A stretch of 64,000 bases of DNA, taken from positions 5,582,501 to 5,646,500 of the forward strand of contig JARWIR010000005.1 of NCBI GenBank assembly GCA_029959085.1, in the 5' to 3' direction. The notes under the pieces were generated by a model, which worked only from the letters and a program-made list of their open reading frames with translations, had not been told where the DNA came from and did not search any database. Origin of the DNA: Nemophila menziesii. Taxonomy: Eukaryota; Streptophyta; Magnoliopsida; Boraginales; Hydrophyllaceae. Of this stretch, positions 23,647 through 34,462 are shown in pieces (the stretch's first letter is position 1; the number at the start of each line of letters is the position of its first letter). A program made the translations under genes and the position numbers.

Positions 23647-24660
23647 TTCGGATTGATTGATGTAATTAATCATCGTCTTGTGTTGTTGTCTGAAGAGATT
23701 TGATTAATAGCTTTGAACAGAGTATATATGTCTTTATAGTTGAATTTATTGTAAGTTTTGGTTTTGATGTATGATTGAATTGTTACATTGTACTGTAATT
23801 TTACCAATAGAGTGACTTAAGTGAATAAAAAAGATACTAATAAAATTAAAGTAAAGAATCTAATGAAGGGGTTGTTGGAATATTTCTGGCACTGTATTGC
23901 TTTAAGCTATACTGACCAAGCTATAATTGTGTGGTAGTTATGGTTGTTACAGTTCGTTCATTGTATTTTATTTAAAGAAGGTCGTAATCTTTTTCTTTTT
24001 GTCAACTAGAAGGTCGTAATCAAATAATAGAGATGATAAGATGAAAGGGAAGAATCGATTATAAACGAATTTGTGACTATTAAAATATTTGTGACATGTA
24101 TTGTTGCAATTTATACTAACCAAAATGAAATCATCGTGACTAGTTGTGTTAAAAATTGTTTGGTGATCATAGTTTTTTGAATGAGAAAGCATGGCTCTTT
24201 CTGAATTTTTTAAATTAGCTTGCATCTTCAATTTGGGTTTAGGCCGTGTTGAATAGAAGTGTCACGATTTCATATTGTTTAAGACGGGAAGGAATATTTT
24301 ATCATTTTTATGAACCATAGTGGGATGGTATATAAAATTTCAATCGCCGAAACAGATATAGGATGAAGTTTCGGGGTGGGCAAAATTTTGTAGGATTCGA
24401 GACAATAGCTTCGAATAAAGATTAAAGTAAAATCTAGTTTGGGAATAGTTTGGAGGTGAATTTTAGGTTTGGGGGAGACAAATTTTTTACTTCGGTGAGA
24501 AAAAAAGTCAATTTTTAAGGATGTTTTATTGAAATTGACCGGGTATATTTACATTGTGTCCCGGAGATCGAGGTAGGCAGCCGCCACCCCAAATCCACTT
24601 CCGTGAATTACATTCATGTTTAACAATAAAATGATTGATATTCCAACTAAATATTCTAAA
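23647..24660. other. 3' flank of the Cys/Lys-rich gene and intergenic DNA
   Basis: Contains the likely 3' UTR (AT-rich, with AATAAA at about 23823). No other coding region is supported. Confidence 0.5.
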
Positions 24661-24792
24661 TTTTTTTTTTTTTTTTTGAGTACATGAGAGAGCCACTTTG
24701 GACTCGGAGTCATTTTGACTCCAATGAGATTCGATCCCAGGACCTCTTGGTCTCTGCGGAGTAACCTAACCACTAGGCTAACTATCTATCTC
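24661..24792 (-). mobile_element. Full-length tRNA-derived SINE with 12-bp TSD
   Basis: Read on the minus strand it starts GAGATAGATAGTTAGCC, has a pol III A box (TTAGCCTAGTGGTTAGG) and B box (GGGATCGAATCTC) in tRNA spacing, continues through TGACTCCGAGTCCAAAGTG and GCTCTCTCATGTACTC, and ends in a 17-base poly(A). A perfect 12-bp TSD, AAATATTCTAAA, flanks it (24649-24660 and 24793-24804). It is the best-preserved family member here together with 42073-42199. Confidence 0.92.
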
Positions 24793-25005
24793 AAATATTC
24801 TAAATTCTTCACACTTAGAAAATGTATGTTTTGAAAGATGACGGGACCATTGGTTTTTGTTAGGGTAAATCCTCTAAAGAACTTGTCTTTCACGTGTTTG
24901 ACCTTCGTCGGATTTTTCAAAATAGACTTCTTGATCAGAACGTTTATTATTTTGCTCAAGGGACCAAGTAGTTAATTTTTTTACAGAAGTAGAACGTATA
25001 TGTCC

Positions 25006-25175
25006 TACTTATACCACCCAATTATCACCCATAACGTGGCGTGAATTGGTTGGAAGTAAATCGTTAATCAAATCAAGAAAATAAATAAATTAACGATTTT
25101 TAACCAACCAATTCACGTCACGTCATGGGTGATATACTTGGATGGTATAATTTTGGGTGGTATATATCATTACTC
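25006..25175. mobile_element. Foldback MITE, family GAGTAATGATATATACCACCC (copy 1)
   Basis: The central palindrome is ACGTGGCGTGAATTGGTTGG facing CCAACCAATTCACGTCACGT, with a short loop built on 'cgttaatcaaatc' and 'aattaacg'. The right terminus is GGGTGGTATATATCATTACTC; the left terminus has decayed to TACTTATACCACCC. Flanks TATATGTCC / TATATGTTT match at 7 of 9, fitting the 9-bp TSD seen for the family at 58.6 kb. Confidence 0.82.
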
Positions 25176-25646
25176 TATATGTTTTTATACACGGTTTAGA
25201 TCTAAGAGGTTTTGGGGACAAATTCAATAAGCTTGTTTAATAATGTTTGTCATTTCCAAACATCATTAGATTCCAAAGCAAACAAATCAAATATAATATA
25301 TAAATACAAAAACAGCTTGCTTTAAATTCTTAATTCTCTTATAAGTCAAAAGTGTGACCACTTCAGCCGCTTAGTTAATGATTATCGTGTATATCACAAA
25401 CTTGTATTCACAACTTTATTATCACAAAATATTCAAACAGTAGACTCGTCACTTTAAATCCAAGTGTAAATACCAATTTATGTAACCATATATCCTGTTT
25501 ATGCAAAATTAAAGAAAATAATCAAACTAATATCCAGTTAATGTAATACATTTATTAAATAAAAGAAACAATTATCATCATCTATTACAAACAACACTCA
25601 TACACTAATTAAACAATTCAAAAACACAATTTAAAAAAAAAAAACA
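25176..25646 (-). other. 3' flank of CDC45
   Basis: AT-rich sequence downstream of the CDC45 stop, probably its 3' UTR and terminator region; several minus-strand polyadenylation-like signals could serve. No other gene is seen. Confidence 0.5.
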
Positions 25647-27416
25647 TTACCATAACTTCTCAGTTAACCTAATCATAAAAGCATTAACAGCTAAAGAATC
25701 AAGAACAATCCAAGAACTTTCAAACAATTCATGAAAATACTCAGCTCCAGTTTCTTCAGCAGCATTTCTAAAAGCAATACCAAATGCATTACCTTGTACA
25801 GCACCTAATCTAGGTTTTCCACACACACCAACTATTAAAACCTTTGTTCTTTCCTCAGTATAACAAACACATATCAAAGGTTTCATTCTTGCACCTTTTT
25901 CTTTTAAAGCATCCATTAAAAAATACCCAAATTTCGTTAAAGCTTGTGGATAACATAACAGTTTTATATCACTTGAATCTTCTAATTTAACCCATCTAAA
26001 TTTACTTCCACTTCGTATAAAACCTTTTTTAGTTATAGCTGCACTTCCTTGTCTTAAAATAGCTCGTTGTACCTTAATAGCTTGTCTCATACCTAACTGT
26101 AACTTTTCGATTTTATTCATTGATAATGAATCGTAAGCTATTCCAAATTGGGTCGACCCGTTTGATGATTCTAATAAAGCGGTTACTCCATATACTACAT
26201 CAGCTGCTGATACTTTTGTACTATAACCGTTTAATAATAAAAACCCACGGTAATAAAAATCAGTTAATCCATATTCAGGTAAATACTGTTCAAACATTTC
26301 TTTCATACTTCTTTTAATATCAATACTCATATATTCAAACTTTTGTTTACATTCTTCACGTGCAAAACCCATTCTTCCTAATAAAAGTTGAGTTTTTTTA
26401 ACTCCATTATCGCTCCATGTTTTCATTTTAGTAGCCATGTAAGAAGAACATAACATAGAATCGAATAAATTCCATTCTTGTAATAACATTAATCTCGGTT
26501 CATCATCGTATTTAATTCTAGAAGAATCTGGTGCAGTAACTTTTGTACCGTCTTTTAAAGTTACTGAAGTAATAGTATCTAAATTACCTGAACTGTTTAT
26601 ATGTTGTTCAAGCTCCATTACACCTTCTTTATATCTTTCATCTGTTAATCTTTCGTGTACAAATTGATCAGTTAATGATACACAAGCTAACCATAATAAC
26701 TCGTTAGTGTTTTTATTTAATATACGAGATAATTCATACATTAAACAACCCGAAGCTTTTCCATGAAAAGTACCCATGTAATAATATTCACGTTTCATCT
26801 TTTTTAGCTTTTTATATAGCTTAATCGGATCAGTTTCTTCGTCGATTTTTCGTCTTTTTGGATCTGAATTTTCCACCTCATCGTCATCACTTTCACTTTC
26901 GGAATCTGAATCTTCGTGAATTTCATCTTCTAAACTATTTAAATCACTAGTATTAGCTAAAGCTGAGATATTAAATCCGTAAGCTAAATCACCATTTTCT
27001 TCATCTTCTAATGTGTAAAGTACAACCACACGATTATTCTGATCGGATAGATTGTGTAAATGAATCGGTCTATGACTATCAACTACGAAAACACGGGCCC
27101 ACGGGCCGAGTTTTAATACGGCCCGTAAATCTCTATGGCAACCCCAGTTAAGTAAGAGGATTGTGATTGGTTCTTGATCAGTTGATGAAGAGAGACTTGA
27201 ACCTGCGTACTTATGAATTTCGTTAAAGGTTGAAACGGGATAACAAGCGTACCTTACGGAATCTAATTCGAGGATGTGTCCTATGATTTTAAGGGCACAA
27301 AGTGAATCTACATCTGAAGTTGAAGGGAAGATTAGTAATGGTGATGTTGATGATGAGGATAAAGCGGATTCTCGTAATTTTGAGTAAAATGATGTAATGC
27401 TTTGTTCTCGAACCAT
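25647..27416 (-). CDS. CDC45: Cell division control protein 45 (CMG helicase component)
   Basis: 589 residues in a single uninterrupted coding exon. CDC45 binds MCM2-7 and GINS to form the replicative CMG helicase that starts and drives DNA replication in the nucleus. Visible features are the N-terminal SITSFYSKLRESA, the RecJ/DHH-fold strand LLIFPSTSDVDSLCALKIIG (27-46), LNWGCHRDL (89-97), WARVFVVDSHRPIHLHN (106-122), and an acidic loop (~160-183) followed by the basic PKRRK (186-190), a likely nuclear signal. Next come MGTFHGKASGCLMYELS and the C-terminal LICVCYTEERTKVLIVGVCGKP. The DHH metal ligands are not preserved as in active RecJ, normal for CDC45. The start MVREQ lies 10 bases after a splice acceptor (see leader intron). 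Length and ends fit plant CDC45, so it looks complete. Confidence 0.96.
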   Translation of the reverse strand: MVREQSITSFYSKLRESALSSSSTSPLLIFPSTSDVDSLCALKIIGHILELDSVRYACYPVSTFNEIHKYAGSSLSSSTDQEPITILLLNWGCHRDLRAVLKLGPWARVFVVDSHRPIHLHNLSDQNNRVVVLYTLEDEENGDLAYGFNISALANTSDLNSLEDEIHEDSDSESESDDDEVENSDPKRRKIDEETDPIKLYKKLKKMKREYYYMGTFHGKASGCLMYELSRILNKNTNELLWLACVSLTDQFVHERLTDERYKEGVMELEQHINSSGNLDTITSVTLKDGTKVTAPDSSRIKYDDEPRLMLLQEWNLFDSMLCSSYMATKMKTWSDNGVKKTQLLLGRMGFAREECKQKFEYMSIDIKRSMKEMFEQYLPEYGLTDFYYRGFLLLNGYSTKVSAADVVYGVTALLESSNGSTQFGIAYDSLSMNKIEKLQLGMRQAIKVQRAILRQGSAAITKKGFIRSGSKFRWVKLEDSSDIKLLCYPQALTKFGYFLMDALKEKGARMKPLICVCYTEERTKVLIVGVCGKPRLGAVQGNAFGIAFRNAAEETGAEYFHELFESSWIVLDSLAVNAFMIRLTEKLW

Positions 27417-27426
27417 TGTGTAAAAC

Positions 27427-27940
27427 CTGAGAAAGTAGCAATTTTTGTATAATGTAAGGATTTATATAGCAATCTTTGCATAATATAGGTGTCTATAGTG
27501 CAATTAATAACTCAGTGACCAATGACCCAACAGTAACATTCTTCAGTTTTTCTAATTGTATTTAATCAAATCGTAATAATTAAGCAAATTTTATATGGTT
27601 TCAGCTTATTCTATCAAATTATATATGGCTATTTTGCTTACAATAAAGGACCCAATGGTGCAATTACCCCTTCTTCTTACATTAATTCAACACCATTCGT
27701 CAATTTTTTTCAAGTGGGTATAATTAGTTCCAAAACACAATTAATCGAAGCAAAATTTAACGGTTTCAGCTCATTCTTCATAAATTATAGCAAAATAACT
27801 ACGATGTGGGAAGTCGATGATATAATAAACATATAAAAGTATATCTAGATTCAATAGCACGCTATCAAACTAAAAAATTGTTACGAAAGAAAAAGATAGC
27901 AAATTGAATTAAAATATTTAACTGTGAAAGAAATTAGTAC
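27427..27940 (-). other. 5'-UTR intron of CDC45 carrying the TGCAATTAA leader repeat
   Basis: On the minus strand the donor is CTTCAG/GTACTAAT (intron starts 27940) and the acceptor is TACTTTCTCAG/GTTTTACACA just before the ATG. Inside are two repeat phrases also found in the leader introns of the PWWP genes: 'gcataatatagg...tatagtgcaatta' (about 27475-27506) and 'ggctattttgcttac...aatggtgcaatta' (about 27625-27667), followed by 'ccttcttcttacattaattcaa'. The exon side (CCTGAAGAACAATTGG on the plus strand, and 'gtatcgaagaaatgaaa') also matches the PWWP leaders. Confidence 0.75.
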
Positions 27941-28218
27941 CTGAAGAACAATTGGGTGACGAATTCGAAGAATCTATGAAATGGATTGTATCGAAGAAAT
28001 GAAAGCAAGCTAGCGAATTGAAAGTATATGAAGAATTACAGAAAGGTTCGCACACACCCAGCTAATATCAGATCTAATCGTACACACTAATGGATTTTTT
28101 CCAGATAATTAACGAAGATAATTCGATTAATTTGCATATGCATTGTAGATTTAGGGGAAATGAGTGGGATTACAAGGTTTTTGGTGAAGTGCTAGGAGAT
28201 TTAATTGATTTAATTGAA

Positions 28219-28393
28219 GGCGGGAGAGAAAAGAACATGGTGATTGAAAAATTGTGGGATGTGTACTGAATGCTTTTTAGCTTTACTTTACTTTACTTTG
28301 GTCTTTAGAAGGTTAGAGAAGAGGAATTCAATTTTTTTTCATTTTTGAGTTTTGAAATATTTGAGAATTTTATCGCCCGCGAAATTTTGGCGC
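28219..28393 (-). promoter_or_regulatory. CDC45 promoter with E2F-like sites
   Basis: Three matches to plant E2F motifs lie upstream of the leader exon: GGCGGGAGA (28219-28227), GCCCGCGAAA (28375-28384) and TTTTGGCGC (28385-28393), the last two adjacent. CDC45 is a known S-phase/E2F-regulated gene in plants, so the sites are credible. Binding is not shown by sequence alone. Confidence 0.6.
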
Positions 28394-28649
28394 TGTTATT
28401 GAATTTAAATGATATGACTTAATTGCCCTCATTGACTATTCCACGCAGCCGCCAGGTTGGTTTTGGATTCTTGAGTTTTGTTGATTGACCTTAAAAATCT
28501 TGTGTGGCTTAACGTAAGTACGTGTAATTTAATTTCTTACATTTTATGATTGAGGGAGCTGGAAATTTTATGGATTTAATAAAAATCTAGGACTATAATT
28601 TTTAACACTAAGGTTTTTTTTTCCGATAAGAAGTCCAACTAACGTTTTT

Positions 28650-28799
28650 TTACCGATAACGCCCAGGTGCAGCATTCGAAAAAGGAAAAGCAGAGGCATG
28701 CCCTTCGTAGTAACAGGATTCCGTGGTCGGAGAGAGACCCACGATCGATGGACCGTCGCTGGAATACCACGACGCCATCTCCGGATAATCGGAATCCAT
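28650..28799 (-). CDS. Short open frame of unknown nature (49 codons)
   Basis: The minus-strand frame runs from MDSDYPEMASWYSSDGPSIV to the stop at 28650. It lies in an island that is clearly GC-richer than its flanks, which favours a coding origin, but there is no recognised motif and no conserved neighbour. It could be a small peptide gene, a first exon, or a captured gene fragment. Confidence 0.25.
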   Translation of the reverse strand: MDSDYPEMASWYSSDGPSIVGLSPTTESCYYEGHASAFPFSNAAPGRYR

Positions 28800-29547
28800 T
28801 CAAATATAAAGAGTTAGGAGAAGTAAGAAAATACCTTAAATCAGAAGATTAATGCTCCAGAGAAATAGAGATTTACCTTCACCTTAGGGACAAATGGATT
28901 CAATACGAAATTGAATTTATAAGGAAGGAGATGGGTACCGTCTTATATATAGTGCCAAGACTCTGAAAAAATGTTAGGCTAGAATTGTTTTTGTCAATTA
29001 ATAAATTATCACGTGAAATGCTTAAGAGGCATAGGGAAGTGGAACTGTAAAAAAGGCAGGTCTACTAATAGAATCCGGCAGCTAAGGCGTGTTATCTATG
29101 AATTACTGAATAGTCACATAAAGTTACACACCACCTCCAGAAATATAAAGTTACACGCCACCTCCAGAAGATAAACAAAAGTAAAGTTGTCTGCACTTGT
29201 CTCATCCAAATAATTGTACAAGTTAGCTTTAGCAAAAGTTAACTTTAAAAGAATTGTTTAAGAGCATGACTAATGGGGTCTTTATTTTAGGTCTTTAAAT
29301 CTATATTTTAATACCTAATTTGAAGACCCGTTGTTAAATTTAGGTCTCTAAATTAATGGCAACATCAATGGTAGCTTAAAATTTAAGTTTTACTATATGA
29401 CAATATATTATTTTATCTTATATGAGTAAATCAATATAAAATTATTTTATAGAAATAATAATATGTTTTTTATAAATATTTTGATATAAAAATTAAATTT
29501 GAATATTTTTTTTATATTTAAAAATTGATTGAATAATTAAAAAATTA

Positions 29548-29851
29548 GGGTCAATGACCCAAAAAATCAAAATAATATTATACTTGCCCCAAAGAATCAT
29601 CCATTAACTTACTATTATAAGATTACATGTTTACCCGTCAAGGACGATTCCCGTCAAGGACGATTCCCATCAAGGACAATTCCCGTCAAGGACGATTCCC
29701 ATCAAGGACGATTCCCGTCAAGGACGATTCCCGTCAAGGACGATTCCCATCAAGGACAAAATTTAGTTAATGATGTTATTGGGAAGAAATTTTGTCATTG
29801 ATGTTATTGGGCTGAAAATAATATTATTTTGATTTTTTGGGTCATTTTCCC
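29548..29851. mobile_element. Mutator-type MITE with internal minisatellite
   Basis: TIRs are GGGTCAATGACCCAAAAAAT and, at the other end, GGGAAAATGACCCAAAAAAT, continuing identically for another 13 bases. A perfect 9-bp TSD, AAAAAATTA, lies at 29539-29547 and 29852-29860. The centre holds eight 16-bp tandem units (29634-29761). Confidence 0.9.
29634..29761. repeat. Eight tandem 16-bp units inside a MITE
   Basis: Unit CCCGTCAAGGACGATT, with variants CCCATCAAGG at units 3, 5 and 8 and GACAATT at unit 3. The register is exact over 128 bases. The last unit runs into GACAAAA. Confidence 0.95.
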
Positions 29852-30429
29852 AAAAAATTATACATATGATTTTTTTTTATTACATATAAATATATAGTAA
29901 TATTATAATTTTTTATATTAATGCTAGGCATCTTTTGATTTATTTGATAAAAAGTTAAATATGTATATATGTATTCAAATTTGACAAAATATATAGAGAT
30001 CAAGTCTCTATCTTTATATATGACTAGTCTTTATAAACACCATTGTTGTTGATTTTTCAATTAACTTTACTTTTGGGTCTCCAAATATAACATTTGAAGA
30101 CCCCATTGGTCTTGCTTTAAAGAAGTTGGAATACCACTTCAATTTGCATGTTTGGTTTTAAGTCTTCATCTTAAATTGCTTTGAATATGTTGATTTAATA
30201 AATAAAACAAAATAACTATTACTCAATTAATATCGCTTCATCAATAATTTACCAATAATTTAAAACTAAAGGTTAAACATTTCTATGCATGATTTATTAA
30301 CATGGTTAGCATTACATAATTATTCTTAAAAAAATATTTATACAAACATTTTTTGGGGTTTAAATTTTTTTTAGTATTATGTATCATTACTCAATCCGCT
30401 GTATAAATAACCACGTATATACGGAAGTT

Positions 30430-31000
30430 GGACGATTCGATCAGTTGACTACTCTCTAAACTTAAAAACTTTTTGAGTTAGAGAGTGGGGGACAAACTGT
30501 AGAGGAAAAAATACGACTAGGACCAAGAATCCCATTAGGGGTGGTCGTGGTCCTAATGAAAGAGGGTTTCGACTTCAAAGAAGAGTAGCGATAACAGATT
30601 TGGATATATTCGTAAAGGAGTCTGGTCCGACAAGAATTGAAGACCATATTGTGGACATTGAAAAGTCTATCCAAAGCTATTATGACTTGGGCCTCTAAGG
30701 ATGAGTCCATTAGGGTTACTAGATAAGAACTTGGAGGAAAAGTAAGTCGCGCCTATATATATTCATGGACATCAAAGGATTAGGGTATGATAACACACAA
30801 AACCCTAAGCCTCCGACTCCCACAAGATCATCTAACCCTTCAGGTTACTCCCTTTGATTCTTCACCCTTTCTAGGTGCTGAAAATCCCTTACTCCGATCG
30901 CTGAATTCATACCGGTAGCAAGTACCCAATCAAAAGAATCAAGGACCACGACCCTTGATCCATATTGTAGAATCTCACCCCTACAATTTCTTTAAAATTT
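30430..31000 (+). mobile_element. Possible LTR remnant
   Basis: A TATA-like CTATATATATTC (about 30752) is followed by a C-rich stretch ('aaccctaagcctccgactcc', 'cacgacccttgatcc') and a polypyrimidine end ('ctcacccctacaatttc'), the usual make-up of an LTR promoter and R-U5 region. No second LTR, PBS or pol sequence lies nearby, so this may be a solo LTR or chance. Confidence 0.3.
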
Positions 31001-31011
31001 AATAGACCAAG

Positions 31012-31014
<3 letters not shown>

Positions 31015-31095
<81 letters not shown>
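31015..31095. repeat. (AT)n microsatellite, about 80 bp
   Basis: Essentially perfect dinucleotide AT repeat; length may be unreliable in the assembly. Confidence 0.97.
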
Positions 31096-31097
<2 letters not shown>

Positions 31098-31243
31098 CTT
31101 AGGTTGAATTAGATTCATAAAATTTTATTTGGTTAATGTCATCGAAAGGTTTTATGTTCTCTAAAATAATGTTTTAGCTGAAAAACTCGTATGGTCACAA
31201 AATTGGCATAAAAACTCTTTGTGTTCTAATAGATTAGTGTACG

Positions 31244-31658
31244 TCAACTTGGCAACGGTCTCATCTGTCCAATTCAGACTGGTTTTTGTCGGGTTTTTTC
31301 TTATCGTTCTGGTTCGGTCTAACGGTCTTCGTCTTACCGGTCCAATTTGGTTCGGTTTCGTTTTACCTAGAAGGTAAAATTCGGACAGTTACGATGGGCC
31401 GTGTATTCCGGTTCCGGTCTGGTTCCTTAAGTGGTTCTGGACCGGTCCGAGAAGTAAATGAATGAATGGAAATAAAAAAAAAATCAGTTTATAGGTCTAG
31501 TTCAAATAAGACCGGTTCTTGGCCTTTTTTTTAAAACCATGCCGATTCTATAATTTGTGGTCCGGTTCGTTCTCCTGCTGTAGACCCGGTTCGGTTCCCG
31601 GAACCGGTATCCCAGTTCGGTCCAAGAACCGATACAGACCAGACCGTTTGCCAGGTTG
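31244..31658. mobile_element. TIR element rich in GGTTCGG/CCGGTTC (hAT-like)
   Basis: The ends CAACTTGGCAACGGTCT and (reverse complement) CAACCTGGCAAACGGTCT are inverted copies. The interior is full of 'ggttcggt', 'accggtcc' and 'ggttccgg' phrases in both orientations, typical of many plant non-autonomous hAT elements. No convincing 8-bp TSD was found. Confidence 0.6.
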
Positions 31659-32099
31659 AGGCATACGCAACCGTTTTGTTTAATATCGTTAGATTTTATT
31701 AACAATAAATGAAATGAATTCAAATTAGATGACGATACCACCACACGCTTCATTGAACCCCTTAACCATTTTCATCGTCAACTGAAAGGTACGTTTTTAG
31801 GTTTTCACTTTTTAATCTCAACCCCTTTTTTATCGTTTTTCAAATCACATTTTCCATCAAAACTTTCATAACTATTATATGCATAGCCAAATATTCAAAC
31901 CACTAGAACAACATGTTGTTGTCCTTTGCTCTTTCATTTTTAACTTATTTTTCTTCTTTAAAACCAAAACCATATGTTTAACTTGCTTTCTTGGCATTTA
32001 CTTCTTATTTTATTCCTCGTTTTACCTAAAAACTTATAAATTCTTCTCTTTTTCCTTTGTATTAGTGAACTTTTACGCTACTCATTACCCATAAACAAA

Positions 32100-33990
32100 T
32101 GACAATGTGTTTGTCCTTGAGCTAAAGAAATATTCTATGTATGCTAAGTTGGAAGAGGTGAAACAATCTGTTAAGAATTAAGATTATCTCTAACTTAGGG
32201 AATGTTTTGGCTATCTTCGTAACCATATAAACACTACGTGGGGTCTTAATGGTGTTGTTAACGCAAAAAATATGGAACTCAATATGTGCTACCTGGATTT
32301 CACTAATAAGGAACATCTTGAAAGCGTATGGTGTTAACGGCCTTGGAATATGGCAGGAAAACACATTATGGGTGCAAATCGTCGGTTTCCCCTTGTGATT
32401 GATTACTATGGATTGTGTACGGAAAATTTGAGGCTTTATATGGTTTGTCTATAAAATAGAGTTGCCTATTTCGAAGAAAGTCAATGACAACAGTGTCGTT
32501 CGTATACAAGTGGATGTGATCTCTAAAAACCTCACATAGCGGGATTCCGCTCTACGCTAAAGGTACGACGTTACTTTTCCGCTACAAGCTTTTAGAAAGA
32601 AAATTCTGGGGTTGATCCAAAGGTTAATAGCGTAGACTTGAAGCTAAAATACAAAAACCCGATTTAATAGAGATACATATACCTCTGCATCGTTAAAAGA
32701 ATGTTCGTATGAATACAACAAAGATATACAAGAGCGTGATTTCAGAACTTCAATCAGTACAAGCAAAACCTCCTCACCACAACCCTACAAGGAGAGTGGA
32801 AGTAAGAAAGCAATTAAAACAACACAGTCTTATCGCCTGGATACCACATTTCCAATGTCGCATGTTAATCAGAGATATAGACATCATGCAAATCAGTAGT
32901 AGTTATAAAATACAACTACCAGACTATTGATAGCTTGATGAAATTGTCGATAACTAGTTTTCCAAATAAGTTTTCCAAATAAGTGGAAATATGATATGTC
33001 AAATTCGGATAACTATATATATATTAAAAAAAAAGTTTTATCTTGCATTTATTTGTATTTACTTTATGTTATTTGGTAGAATTTGTTATGTCACAACCCA
33101 TCAAATTCGTTAAGCCCTTAAATGCGTGATAGAGAGATAATTACCAAAAAATTGGATGGGTGGAACATTCAATTCCTATTTGATATTGGCAAAGAAACTC
33201 TCCTACAAGTGACAGTTCAAAGCATAGCAAAATATATGATGTTCTTACTCCTCCTTTTGAAAACTTGTAATCATATTATTTTTCTCTCATTGCAAGATTC
33301 AAGTAGGGAAAGAATGGAGAATAGAGGATACACCAACTAGGAGACCTTCACAACCTTTAAGCATGACAAGGTCTTGGCTTTATGACATGAACCTCTCGCT
33401 ATTGGGACAACAAGATTAGAATATCATTAGTTATCCAAATACGCTATTGGTAAAGTTGTTCAAAAGAAATGTACTGCTCTTATACTTTCTTTTTTCAAAT
33501 TACTGTAAGGAACTCATCTTCTTGGGGTTTCAGAAGTCTACTAGCAACATATAAATCTGGAGAGTCAAAATAGGCATCTATTGATCTTAATGATCATAAA
33601 GGATCTCGTCCTCCACAAATATACACAAACTTAGATCTCAAAATCTCTACAATCAGGTCACTGTTAAATTAATTCTTAGCATACTTATCTCAAAAATAGA
33701 ATGTAATGATTAGGCTCAATTATATAATGAAAAAATTTCTATTAAAAAATGTTATGGAAGGCTTGCAAAAATGTTTTACCAACATATACAAATATTTAAT
33801 AAAAAATGAAATATGCTAGGTCTAATTTGTGTAAAGTATGTGATAATAAAATCAAAATTGTGAAACACCTTATACTGACATGCTCCTGGAAAAGAGTTAC
33901 TTGGCATGCTTTCCCGTTTAATAACAAAACTCTTAACGCTTCCTCAAGGAGGTTTTGATACTTTGTTACAAGAATCTATATGATATTGCA
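32100..33990 (+). pseudogene. Heavily degraded LINE: ORF1 (DUF4283-like), RT tail, zinc finger
   Basis: Three plus-strand blocks in LINE order are legible despite stops and frameshifts. About 32190-32400 resembles the DUF4283 domain of plant LINE ORF1 (TWGLNGVVNAKNMELNMCYL, then a PWNMAGKH-like phrase). About 33140-33270 resembles the end of the reverse transcriptase (GKETLLQVTVQSIAKYMM, compare GKEILIKLVLQSIPNYFM in the element at 45-50 kb). About 33800-33930 is a zf-RVT finger (CKVCDNKIKIVKHLILTCSW). The core RT is lost between them. Confidence 0.7.
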
Positions 33991-34462
33991 AAGTCAAAAT
34001 AGGTAATGATCATACGACATTGAACTTATGGTAAATTTGGAAAGATGAAAATTATTTTACCTATAACCGTATAACATCGGACCTAGAAACAACTCTCTAT
34101 GGAGCTATATTAAATTAAAAATAACAAAACATTAATAGAACCTCCTAATGAGGTAATACTCTGTATATGGGTATTTGATATTTTGCCTGAATAACATTAA
34201 GCATGACGAGAAGGAATAGAAAGAAATAATCACAAGAAAATACACAAATTAAGCCAAATCACCATAGTATCATCATCCGATAATATCTCAACAACAACTA
34301 AGCAAGACAATGCACATTATAAGCATGATAATTAAAAGTCTTAAAACTCATCTCTCTTACATTAACAACTCTTAAACTGTAAAACTCTGATCTATAACTC
34401 TTCCAACTGAAACCGCCGGAAAATGTCTAACTGACATAAACAAATCTCAGGCGACTTACCGA

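Larger units (their letters stand above)
29262..30117. mobile_element. MITE with TAA TSD, host of a nested MITE
   Basis: The left end GAGCATGACTAATGGGGTC and the reverse complement of the right end AAGCAAGACCAATGGGGTC are near-identical inverted repeats. TAA flanks both sides (29259-29261, 30118-30120), compatible with PIF/Harbinger-type TWA duplications; a 3-bp match is weak evidence. The interior repeats 'ggtctttaaat / ggtctctaaat' phrases. It contains the complete element 29548-29851. Confidence 0.65.

Noticed and set aside
24661..24792. tRNA gene reading of the A and B boxes
   Set aside because: Flanked by TSD and poly(A) with a non-tRNA body, and duplicated at 42073; it is a SINE.
29634..29761. 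CRISPR-like array
   Set aside because: 16-bp units are directly abutting with no spacers, inside a plant MITE.
30462..30710. Minus-strand 82-codon frame
   Set aside because: No motif; lies in a region with LTR-like composition.
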